From contig CAIPTD010000161.1 of assembly GCA_903867885.1 (NCBI GenBank), positions 1 through 64,000 on the forward strand: a stretch of 64,000 nt of DNA, written 5' to 3'. Source of the stretch: an uncultured Ferrovum sp. (GTDB lineage Bacteria > Pseudomonadota > Gammaproteobacteria > Burkholderiales > Ferrovaceae). Position 1 is the stretch's first letter, and every line of letters begins with the position of its first letter. The translations under genes were made by a program, and so were the position numbers. Shown in pieces: positions 9,633 through 20,295 of this stretch. Below the pieces are notes generated by a model that had not been told where the DNA came from, did not search any database, and was given only the letters and a program-made list of their open reading frames with translations.

Positions 9633-10195
9633 AATTTAATCCCTCTTGCTTTCAAGGTGGATGACAAGGCGTGAACAGCGCGCGAACAGTGGGTTTTTAC
9701 GCTCCCTTCAGAGCATCCCATCGCGGCGGCAGTCTCGGCAACATCTAACTCTTCCCAATAACGCAACAGGAAAGCTTCTCGTTGACGTGCGGGAAGGTTT
9801 TCTAATGCAGCCTCAATTTCCCCCAGCGTTTGTTGTTGTGCCAAGTCCGTCTCTGGTGTATTGCCTGGATGATCTTCTTGCAGGCTTTCCAACATTTCCA
9901 TGACATCTTGATCTTCGTCTGTTTCTTTGGTGAAAAAAGAAGAGAAAGGGCGTGTCCAAGCATTCCTTACTTTTAGGCGACGAAAGAAATCATGAATTGT
10001 GTTCTGCAAAATCCGTTGAAAAAGCATGGGTAGCTCTTCCGCGGGCCGATCGGGATAGCGCTCTGTGAGTTTAAGCATGGCATCTTGCACAATATCCAGC
10101 GCAGCGCTTTCATCGCGCACGCCATACATTGCTTGCTTGAAAGCTCTGCGTTCAACGCTAGCAAGAAAGTCAGAGAGTTCTTGATAAGAAGCCAG
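9629..10195 (-). CDS. ECF-like RNA polymerase sigma factor, probable CTG start
   Basis: A sigma-70-family protein with region 2 (SAALDIVQDAMLKL to FQRILQNTIHDFFRR) and region 4 (LENLPARQREAFLLRYWEELDV, then the helix-turn-helix MGCSEGSVKTHCSRAVHAL). The first in-frame ATG is at 10129, but the frame stays open upstream to a stop at 10205-10207. The 22 extra residues (SYQELSDFL then ASVERRAFKQA) look like the usual N-terminus of this family. The only plausible initiator there is CTG at 10193-10195, with AGGA seven bases upstream. This gives 188 residues. It heads a four-gene operon with DUF3619, DUF3106 and RDD genes. The target genes cannot be read from the sequence. Confidence 0.85.
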   Translation of the reverse strand: MASYQELSDFLASVERRAFKQAMYGVRDESAALDIVQDAMLKLTERYPDRPAEELPMLFQRILQNTIHDFFRRLKVRNAWTRPFSSFFTKETDEDQDVMEMLESLQEDHPGNTPETDLAQQQTLGEIEAALENLPARQREAFLLRYWEELDVAETAAAMGCSEGSVKTHCSRAVHALSSTLKARGIKL

Positions 10196-10384
10196 TTTAC
10201 GATCCTAAATATGAGGGGTTAAAAGCCGTTCACCTGACGCGATAGTCAGTTTAAACGGGTTCGTTGCTAAGCGTATCAAAACATATCCACCTTGACCTAT
10301 GTAAAATCAAGCTTTATTGTTTCGGGTTCCCACTTAAATATATCGGGTCCCAAGCATCATTCTGGGGCCATTCAAGGCTTTTCT

Positions 10385-12097
10385 ATGCAACTCTCCGGCG
10401 CAGAAATTACGCTTCGCTGTTTGGCCGAAGAAGGGGTTGAATTCCTCTTTGGATATCCAGGCGGTGCAGTTTTATACATTTATGATGAAATTTTCAAGCA
10501 GGACAAGGTTAAGCACATTCTTGTTAGGCATGAACAAGCGGCGATTCACGCGGCCGATGGCTACGCACGCTCCTCGGGTAGACCGGGTGTAGCAATCGTT
10601 ACCAGCGGTCCGGGTGTGACCAATGCCGTTACAGGCATTGCTACTGCATTCCTTGACTCTATACCCATGGTAATCATTAGCGGCCAGGTACCCACGCGTG
10701 CTATTGGACTTGATGCGTTCCAAGAAGTAGACACGGTAGGAATTACGCGTCCCTGCGTGAAGCATAATTTCCTGGTCAAAGATGTCAATGATTTAGCAAG
10801 CACAATAAAAAAAGCCTTTTATGTCGCCACTTCTGGCCGTCCAGGTCCAGTGCTTGTAGATATCCCTAAAGATGTGAGCCAGCATTTAGCTGAATATAGC
10901 TATCCTTCTTCTGTTTCTATGCGTTCTTATAATCCTGTGATTAAAGGACATGCAGGTCAGATCAAAAAAGCAGTTCAAATGTTGCTTGAAGCCAAGCGCC
11001 CTATGATCTATGCGGGTGGCGGGGTGATCCTGGGAGATGCGTCCCAACTTCTTACTCAGATCGTGCGTGAATTGGGTTATCCCTGCACGAATACCTTGAT
11101 GGGCTTAGGTGCTTATCCCGCTACTGATAAGCAATTTGTCGGTATGCTGGGTATGCACGGAACCTACGAAGCCAATCTGGCCATGCAAAATTGCGATGTA
11201 TTATTGGCTATTGGTGCACGGTTTGATGATCGCGTGATCGGAAACCCAGAACATTTCTATCAGCCTGGTCGTCGAATCATCCATGTGGATATCGATCCCT
11301 CGTCTATTTCAAAGCGTGTGAAGGTAGATGTGCCTATTGTGGGTAATCTTGCCGATGTGGCTGACGAAATGCTGAAACAACTTCACGCATCAGACGCGAA
11401 ACCAGATCCCCAGGCGCTAGCAGCTTGGTGGAAGCAGATTGAAGAATGGCGCGGTCGGGATTGTTTGCGTTTTGATCGCAGTAATACCGAAATCATCAAG
11501 CCACAAGCTGTGGTTGAAAAGCTATATGAAGTGACCAATGGCGATGCCTATATTACTTCTGATGTGGGTCAACATCAGATGTGGGCTGCACAGTATTACA
11601 AGTTTGACAAACCACGTCGTTGGATCAACTCCGGAGGCTTGGGAACAATGGGGTTTGGATTGCCTTCAGCGATGGGTGTGCAGTTTGCCTTTCCAAATGA
11701 TATGGTGGCTTGCATAACCGGTGAAGCAAGCATCCAGATGTGTATTCAGGAACTTTCAACCTGCAAGCAATATCACCTGCCTATCAAGATTGTGAACCTG
11801 AACAATCGTTATCTTGGAATGGTGCGTCAGTGGCAAGAATTGCAGCACGGCAACCGCTATTCAGAATCTTACATGGAAGCCCTGCCTGATTTTGTAAAGC
11901 TGGCTGAAAGCTATGGTCACGTTGGGTTCAAAATTGAAAGCCCTGCTGATGTTGAGGGGGCTTTACGCGAAGCCTTTGCACTTAAAGACCGCACGGTCTT
12001 TCTAGATTTCCAGACTGACCAAACTGAAAACGTATTCCCAATGGTGCCAGGTGGTAAAGGTCTGAGTGAAATGATTCTAGGCTCGGAGGATTTATAA
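10385..12097 (+). CDS. ilvI: Acetolactate synthase large (catalytic) subunit
   Basis: It condenses two pyruvates, or pyruvate and 2-oxobutyrate, for valine, leucine and isoleucine synthesis, using thiamine diphosphate, FAD and Mg. The start chosen is ATG 10385 (MQLSGAEITLRCL), the conserved N-terminus, with AAGG upstream. A TTG 93 bases earlier would add an unrelated extension. The length is 570 residues. FGYPGGAV and Glu50 in RHEQAAIHAADGYAR are the cofactor-activating region. The usual GDG/GEG of the thiamine diphosphate motif reads GEA here (CITGEASIQM), and NNRYLGMVRQWQ closes the motif. The ilvH gene starts one base after the stop, so the two subunits are coupled. Confidence 0.95.
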   Translation: MQLSGAEITLRCLAEEGVEFLFGYPGGAVLYIYDEIFKQDKVKHILVRHEQAAIHAADGYARSSGRPGVAIVTSGPGVTNAVTGIATAFLDSIPMVIISGQVPTRAIGLDAFQEVDTVGITRPCVKHNFLVKDVNDLASTIKKAFYVATSGRPGPVLVDIPKDVSQHLAEYSYPSSVSMRSYNPVIKGHAGQIKKAVQMLLEAKRPMIYAGGGVILGDASQLLTQIVRELGYPCTNTLMGLGAYPATDKQFVGMLGMHGTYEANLAMQNCDVLLAIGARFDDRVIGNPEHFYQPGRRIIHVDIDPSSISKRVKVDVPIVGNLADVADEMLKQLHASDAKPDPQALAAWWKQIEEWRGRDCLRFDRSNTEIIKPQAVVEKLYEVTNGDAYITSDVGQHQMWAAQYYKFDKPRRWINSGGLGTMGFGLPSAMGVQFAFPNDMVACITGEASIQMCIQELSTCKQYHLPIKIVNLNNRYLGMVRQWQELQHGNRYSESYMEALPDFVKLAESYGHVGFKIESPADVEGALREAFALKDRTVFLDFQTDQTENVFPMVPGGKGLSEMILGSEDL

Positions 12098-12098
12098 G

Positions 12099-12590
12099 AT
12101 GCGTCATATTCTTTCCCTTCTCCTGGAAAATGAAGCGGGTGCCTTATCTCGCGTTGCAGGTTTGTTTTCGGCGCGTGGCTACAACATCGAATCATTAACA
12201 GTGGCCCCCACTGAAGATCCCACCTTGTCGCGTATGACCATCGTGACTTCAGGTTCGGAAGATGTTATTGAGCAAATCACCAAGCAGCTCAATAAACTGA
12301 TCGAGGTTGTAAAAGTATTCGACCTCAACGAAGGCCGTCATATTGAGCGCGAACTCATGTTAGTTAAAATTCGTGCTGAAGGAAAAGATCGCGAGGAGAT
12401 TAAGCGAACCGCCGATATCTTCCGAGGCCGCGTGATCGATGTAACAGATCGTATTTACACGATTGAATTGACTGGAACGCGAGACAAGCTAGACGCCTTC
12501 CTTGAAGCAATCGATAGCGCACATATCCTGGAAACCGTGCGAACAGGTGCCTCTGGCATCGGAAGAGGAGAATGGATCCTTAGGGTCTGA
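12099..12590 (+). CDS. ilvH: Acetolactate synthase small (regulatory) subunit
   Basis: A 163-residue regulatory partner of IlvI that confers valine feedback inhibition and raises activity. The N-terminal ACT domain is clear (MRHILSLLLENEAGALSRV, then GLFSARGYNIESLTVAPTED). The C-terminal ALS-associated domain starts at about residue 85. The ATG sits one base after the ilvI stop, with GGAGG within the end of ilvI (about 12085-12089). The pair is followed by ilvC after 69 bases. Confidence 0.96.
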   Translation: MRHILSLLLENEAGALSRVAGLFSARGYNIESLTVAPTEDPTLSRMTIVTSGSEDVIEQITKQLNKLIEVVKVFDLNEGRHIERELMLVKIRAEGKDREEIKRTADIFRGRVIDVTDRIYTIELTGTRDKLDAFLEAIDSAHILETVRTGASGIGRGEWILRV

Positions 12591-12617
12591 GTCTTGCAAT
12601 AACTGAAATTTTTTTAA

Positions 12618-13682
<1,065 letters not shown>

Positions 13683-13683
13683 G

Positions 13684-14340
13684 TTGACTCAAGCTCATTA
13701 CCCGCATCCGATTATTGCCCGTGAAGGATGGCCCTATGTAGGGCTGTCTTTTGCACTGGCAGTGGTGGTGGCTGTATTTCTTGGGGCTTTGTGGTCGCTT
13801 CCATTCTGGCTTGTAGCCCTTTTTGTTTTACAGTTTTTTAGAGACCCTCCCCGCTTGGTGACTGCTGCAGCAAATGTGGTGGTTTCACCCGCTGACGGCA
13901 AAGTGATTGCCGTGATGCCAATGAATGACCCTTGGTTAAATCGGCCATCAATTAAAGTCAGCGTGTTCATGAATGTATTCAACGTGCATTCCAATCGCAG
14001 CCCGGTAGATGGCAAAGTTTTTCAAGTAAGCTATCACCCAGGCCTGTTTGTGAACGCAGATTTTGATAAAGCTTCAGAGCACAATGAGCGCAACGCCTTG
14101 TGCATCCGGACCACCAACGGCCATGACATTACTTGCGTGCAGGTGGCAGGGCTCATTGCGCGTCGAATCCTGTGCTACGTTGATGTGGGTTCGGTCTTGA
14201 CCCGGGGTGAGCGTTATGGATTTATTCGGTTTGGTTCGCGGGTAGATTTGTATCTTCCAACACAAGCCCATATTCGAGTGGCCATTGGGGATACGGTGAG
14301 CGCAGCGCTGACTGCAATCGCTGATTTACCTGAGGCCTAA
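13684..14340 (+). CDS. psd: Phosphatidylserine decarboxylase proenzyme
   Basis: It makes phosphatidylethanolamine from phosphatidylserine using a pyruvoyl group. The self-cleavage site is Gly184-Ser185 in RFGSRVDLYLP. The Ser becomes the pyruvoyl group and leaves a short alpha chain. The 218-residue length fits the short class (PSD-A) that lacks a long N-terminal region. A hydrophobic stretch at about 19-50 is the membrane anchor. There is no ATG. TTG 13684 sits two bases after the ilvC stop, and an earlier TTG at 13660 would overlap ilvC. It is followed by pssA, which supplies its substrate. Confidence 0.93.
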   Translation: MTQAHYPHPIIAREGWPYVGLSFALAVVVAVFLGALWSLPFWLVALFVLQFFRDPPRLVTAAANVVVSPADGKVIAVMPMNDPWLNRPSIKVSVFMNVFNVHSNRSPVDGKVFQVSYHPGLFVNADFDKASEHNERNALCIRTTNGHDITCVQVAGLIARRILCYVDVGSVLTRGERYGFIRFGSRVDLYLPTQAHIRVAIGDTVSAALTAIADLPEA

Positions 14341-14348
14341 GGCTAAAA

Positions 14349-15137
14349 ATGGATGAAACGGTTTCTGACTCGCTTCTGAATCAGGCGCGCCGTCGCCGCG
14401 GTATTTATCTTTTACCCAATCTCTTCACTACGGCCGCACTCTTCTCTGGCTTCTTTGCGATTGTGCAGGCCATGAATGGAAACTTCGTTGATTCCGCTCA
14501 GGCAATCTTTGTGGCAATGGTGCTGGATGGCCTAGACGGCCGCGTGGCCAGACTCACCCGCACCCAAAGTGCATTCGGGGCTGAATACGATAGTCTCTCT
14601 GATATGGTTTCATTTGGCGCCGCGCCAAGTTTACTGATGTACGAGTGGGCACTGCGCGGCATGGGCAAACTAGGGTGGCTTGCCGCTTTTGTTTATTGCT
14701 GTGGGGCCGCCCTGCGTTTGGCCCGCTTTAATACTCAGCTTGGAATTGTCGATAAACGCTATTTCATTGGTTTACCTAGTCCAGCAGCCGCAGCATTGAT
14801 TGCAGGCCTTGTATGGGTCGCCCATGGCGACTATCAAGTTCCAGGCCGAGATCTGCAATGGTTTGTATGGGCTCTCACCTTATTTGCAGGGCTGACCATG
14901 GTTTCGAATGTGAAGTTTTATAGTTTTAAGGACATTAACCTAAGACGTGCTGTTCCATTTTGGGTTGTCTTGGTTGTGATGCTCTTGTTTGTGGTTATTA
15001 CCATTGATCAAGCCTTGGTTCTCTTCGCTGGGTTTGCTATTTACGCAGTGCACGGCTATGCGCTTTTAGCATGGAGCAGAGTAGGACGCTGGAGAAAGGT
15101 GAGTCGGCCAAAACTACGTGTTGTTCGGGACGAGTAA
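14349..15137 (+). CDS. pssA: CDP-diacylglycerol-serine O-phosphatidyltransferase
   Basis: An integral membrane enzyme that makes phosphatidylserine from CDP-diacylglycerol and serine. The CDP-alcohol phosphatidyltransferase signature is complete: Asp63-Gly64, Ala67-Arg68, Gly77, Asp81 and Asp85. The 262 residues include about eight hydrophobic segments, the Bacillus-type (membrane) PssA rather than the E. coli phospholipase-D-like enzyme. It starts eight bases after psd, so the two consecutive steps of phosphatidylethanolamine synthesis sit together. Confidence 0.95.
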   Translation: MDETVSDSLLNQARRRRGIYLLPNLFTTAALFSGFFAIVQAMNGNFVDSAQAIFVAMVLDGLDGRVARLTRTQSAFGAEYDSLSDMVSFGAAPSLLMYEWALRGMGKLGWLAAFVYCCGAALRLARFNTQLGIVDKRYFIGLPSPAAAALIAGLVWVAHGDYQVPGRDLQWFVWALTLFAGLTMVSNVKFYSFKDINLRRAVPFWVVLVVMLLFVVITIDQALVLFAGFAIYAVHGYALLAWSRVGRWRKVSRPKLRVVRDE

Positions 15138-15145
15138 GCCCTAAC

Positions 15146-15175
15146 TTGCAGTCTGCTTGCTGCGTGCGCTATGCT
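15146..15175 (+). promoter_or_regulatory. Candidate sigma-70 promoter for leuL-leuA
   Basis: TTGCAG at 15146-15151 and TATGCT at 15170-15175 are separated by 18 bases. Each matches four of six consensus positions. The predicted transcript start falls at about 15181-15183, right at the leader ATG (15182), which would make the leader mRNA leaderless. This is inferred from sequence only. Confidence 0.5.
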
Positions 15176-15181
15176 ATCAAA

Positions 15182-15262
15182 ATGAACATATTTAAAGCGC
15201 CCATTCAGCTACTCCCGCTGAGCCTGCTCCAGGCAGGGCTGCTACTGCGCCACGCGCGCTAA
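15182..15262 (+). CDS. leuL: Leucine-rich leader peptide upstream of leuA
   Basis: A 26-residue reading frame with eight leucines, clustered as QLLPLSLLQAGLLL and read with several different Leu codons. It ends 129 bases before leuA. Such a peptide lets ribosome stalling at low leucyl-tRNA control expression of leuA. Stems that could alternate are visible: one with arms AGCCTGC and GCAGGGCT over the Leu codons, and GGCC/GGCC and AAGTG/CACTT pairings near 15345-15375. No ribosome-binding site is seen, and a promoter lies directly upstream. A classic terminator with a T-run was not found, so the mechanism may act on translation or Rho. Confidence 0.62.
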   Translation: MNIFKAPIQLLPLSLLQAGLLLRHAR

Positions 15263-15391
15263 ATACTTTATCCCCTTTTTTGATCAGTACGTTTTGTGTT
15301 TCCTGAATAAGCAGGCAGGAATCTCTATTGAACTGTTACTTGCGCCAAGTGGCCTACCGGCCCTAAGCGCACTTTGACCAGGAGCTTTAAC

Positions 15392-17523
<2,132 letters not shown>

Positions 17524-17538
17524 TTATCCTCACACCTA

Positions 17539-18816
17539 ATGGTTCAAGAGTTTAGCGACAAAGTTTACGATGTAGTCAGAAGATCGGTAGTGGGCGATCC
17601 TCTGCAGTCCCTCAACCCTCTACAACGTATCTTTGGATTCCTGCGTTTTGTGGTGATGCGCTTTATGCGTACACGCAGTATGCAGGTGGCGGGCAGTTTA
17701 ACCTGTACAACACTGCTCGCCTTGGTGCCGTTCATTACGATCGCGCTGACAGTGCTGACTGCGCTTCCAGGATTTAATCGCCTGCTACCCAAGATCAGAG
17801 ATTTCTTATTGGCCAATTTATTGCCTGATACGGCAAGCCGCATCATCGGCACTTACATGACCCATTTTTCTAATAATGCAGGGAACCTGAGATTAGCGGG
17901 AACCTTGTTGTTAGCTTTAGCAACCATTACAGCAATGATGACGGTAGATAGGGTGTTTGGTGATATATGGCAAGTTAAAGCCCAAAGACCTCTTGTTCGT
18001 CGGTTGATTACGTATGCTTTGCTGGTGGTGTTAGCACCGGTTGCCGTTACCTTGGCGCTCACCGTTTCTACGACCTTGTTTAAGGTTTGGATGGGGTTCG
18101 GGGATCATGGATTATCTTGGATTCCTCAACTCTTGCTGAAGTGGACTCCATGGTTAGCAATTAGCACTACCTTAACCATGATGTATCGATCATTGCCATA
18201 TCCTCATGTGCCCATGAAACATGCTATTGCAGGAGGATTGATGGGGGGCTTAGCGTTTGAAGTGATGCGCTGGCTATTCACATTTTACGTGCATCATTTT
18301 CCTGGCTATACAGCTGTATATGGCGCATTTGCTGCTTTTCCTATTTTTCTATTATGGATTTATTTATCTTGGTCGGTCGTGTTAGGCGGTGCAGTATTGA
18401 CGGCGAGCTTTTCCTATTGGAATGGTGATGCATGGCGTGTTTCGCACGATCATCCCGATCAACAGTTTCGAGATGCACTACAAGTTTTAAGAGTGCTCAT
18501 GCTGGCGGGTGAGCGCGCGATTCGTTTGCCTGAATTACAGGGCAAACTTGCGATGGGTTACGATAATCTTGAAACAGCGATTCTGCCTCTCGTTGCAGCT
18601 GGTTTGATGGCTGAGGATCGCTATGGATACTGCAGGGCCAAGCCACCTGTATGGCAAGCCACTTTGGGAGATGTATGGGTATTATTTCACCGCGGTCCAT
18701 TAGCAGACGGGCATTGGTCAGGGGATCAAATCTTGGGCGAAGTCGGCGAACTCTTGGACGCATTACCTTCCAAGCATCTACATCAGCCTTTAACGGTGAT
18801 TTTGAAAGAAACCTAG
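17539..18816 (+). CDS. yihY: YihY family inner-membrane protein
   Basis: A 425-residue protein with about six membrane helices between residues 35 and 285, and the family segment FPIFLLWIYLSWSVVLGGAVLTA. The family was once called RNase BN, but that activity belongs to another gene, so the function is unknown. The C-terminal 130 residues are soluble and look like a winged-helix-type extension (RALQ-like start, LPELQGKLAMGYDNLE), usual in longer betaproteobacterial versions. It overlaps the convergent lipoprotein gene by four bases. Confidence 0.88.
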   Translation: MVQEFSDKVYDVVRRSVVGDPLQSLNPLQRIFGFLRFVVMRFMRTRSMQVAGSLTCTTLLALVPFITIALTVLTALPGFNRLLPKIRDFLLANLLPDTASRIIGTYMTHFSNNAGNLRLAGTLLLALATITAMMTVDRVFGDIWQVKAQRPLVRRLITYALLVVLAPVAVTLALTVSTTLFKVWMGFGDHGLSWIPQLLLKWTPWLAISTTLTMMYRSLPYPHVPMKHAIAGGLMGGLAFEVMRWLFTFYVHHFPGYTAVYGAFAAFPIFLLWIYLSWSVVLGGAVLTASFSYWNGDAWRVSHDHPDQQFRDALQVLRVLMLAGERAIRLPELQGKLAMGYDNLETAILPLVAAGLMAEDRYGYCRAKPPVWQATLGDVWVLFHRGPLADGHWSGDQILGEVGELLDALPSKHLHQPLTVILKET

Positions 18817-20192
18817 TGGTGCATCCATGGCCCAGACTGCCGATAACCTTGCTCAACAATGCTTTGAGCTTGGCCTGCAGCTTTAATCCATGCCTCATCA
18901 TTCTCTAGTTCGTGTTGACCTAAAATCGAGTGCATATCAAAACGATGCACCCTTTGGCTTTGTTGCACTATTGCGTTTTGTGCTTTCCACCAATGCCAAG
19001 CTACATCATCTTGACTGGTTTCGCGTGCAGGGTGGGGAAGCGTGGTGACGACAAAAAGAATGTCTTTTTGGGGCGTTTCACCAGGCTGTGATAAAGCATG
19101 CGCAGCAGTAATCAAAGCAGAGAAGTTACTTGCATTTGCCCATGTTGAATTTGCCAAGGAATAGTTTTCTACATAGCCGGTGCTAGTAGTGAAGACTACT
19201 GGCGTTTCATGAGAAATGTGGGTGTTGCCAAGCACCTTGCCCACGATAATATTGCTCGTGCTTTCCCCCCATGTATTTTTTAGCAGTATGTGAATCGGTG
19301 AGCGAATATTCTCACTTGTCATCACAGTAGGTGTGGCATTGATCGATTTTGCGGTAGTTATATTTAAGGCATTTTTTTCAGAAACGCCAAAAAGTGATTG
19401 TGCTAGTTGAGCGCTAATTCGACCCATGATCAGGGGTTGATCGGGGTTACCCAAAGCTGCTCTGAGAATAAAATGATCCTTTTTTGATGTTTTGTTTTGC
19501 CTGTGCCCGCTCATTTCTGATGAATCTGAGGCTTTGATCAACAGTGCAGCCGCAGCACCCTGATGTGCTGCCCAACTGAATTGCTCAGTATTTGATGAAG
19601 ACGCGTTCTCGCGTATTAAAATCACTTTTCCGCGTATGTCTGGTTTTTGTGCATGATTGCCTTCTATTTCTTCAATCGATGGAATAAAAAGGATCTCTGG
19701 CCGATCTATTCGAATTTCTTTCAGAGGTGCAGTAGACCAAAGCTCAAAATCATCACTTTCAAGAAGCGTTTTTGCGTTTCCTTTTACAACTGTATTAAAA
19801 GTAAATTCGGAGCGATAGCGCGTAAGAGGTACGCGTTGTCTCCATGAACTGAGTGCGTCCCCTGCGGGTACCAGTCCTGCCATCTGAAACTGTGCCTCCA
19901 TCCAGCGTGCGTGACGTTCGGCTTCCGCGCTTTCAGGTGACGCTTCCTGGAATAATTCAGATTGATACCGATCCGTTTCCACGCGAAGCGTCAGAGGACT
20001 CAGCATTACCAAAGCTTTATTTAAACTATGTACATCTAGGTCTTGAGGGGAGTCTAGAGTTGGATTGGCGGATGCATGAATGGGCTTAGGCTCGAGTAAA
20101 GTGCAAGCGCTCAAGCACAGTAAAGCAATCATTCCAACAGTCCATCTTTGAAAAAAAAGCGCTGGTAATACAATTCGATTGATTCGATTCAT
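18813..20192 (-). CDS. Lipoprotein with degenerate M28-peptidase-like fold and PA domain
   Basis: A 459-residue predicted lipoprotein with lipobox LSAC near residue 30 after a hydrophobic signal. The middle (about 170-270) resembles a protease-associated insert: DIRGKVILIRENASS, then HQGAAAALLIKASD. The segment NIIVGKVLGNTHISHETPVVF aligns by eye with the M28 aminopeptidase strand that leads to the AHxDH zinc motif, but here the motif reads TTSTGYVEN. The later D-N-x-S-G zinc motif reads WANASNFSA, and the catalytic Glu-Glu region is THP-like (VVTTLPHPARE). The zinc ligands are therefore gone, and I infer a non-catalytic binding protein. It is divergent from proS. Confidence 0.7.
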   Translation of the reverse strand: MNRINRIVLPALFFQRWTVGMIALLCLSACTLLEPKPIHASANPTLDSPQDLDVHSLNKALVMLSPLTLRVETDRYQSELFQEASPESAEAERHARWMEAQFQMAGLVPAGDALSSWRQRVPLTRYRSEFTFNTVVKGNAKTLLESDDFELWSTAPLKEIRIDRPEILFIPSIEEIEGNHAQKPDIRGKVILIRENASSSNTEQFSWAAHQGAAAALLIKASDSSEMSGHRQNKTSKKDHFILRAALGNPDQPLIMGRISAQLAQSLFGVSEKNALNITTAKSINATPTVMTSENIRSPIHILLKNTWGESTSNIIVGKVLGNTHISHETPVVFTTSTGYVENYSLANSTWANASNFSALITAAHALSQPGETPQKDILFVVTTLPHPARETSQDDVAWHWWKAQNAIVQQSQRVHRFDMHSILGQHELENDEAWIKAAGQAQSIVEQGYRQSGPWMHH

Positions 20193-20295
20193 GTTTGCCT
20201 ACCTTGTGCTTGATCAAAACCGAGAGTGTAATGAGCGTTAGGGTGATTTCTCTCTGTCAGCTAAAATGTCTTCTTTTTCTCTACACGAGTCATCC

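Noticed and set aside
10292..10384. N-terminal extension of ilvI from TTG 10292, or a leader peptide for the ilv operon
   Set aside because: The extension is not family-like and is not rich in Ile, Val or Leu; the conserved N-terminus starts at 10385.
15071..15262. A longer 63-codon frame ending with the leucine-rich peptide
   Set aside because: Its first part lies inside pssA in another frame. The promoter and the Leu cluster favour initiation at 15182.
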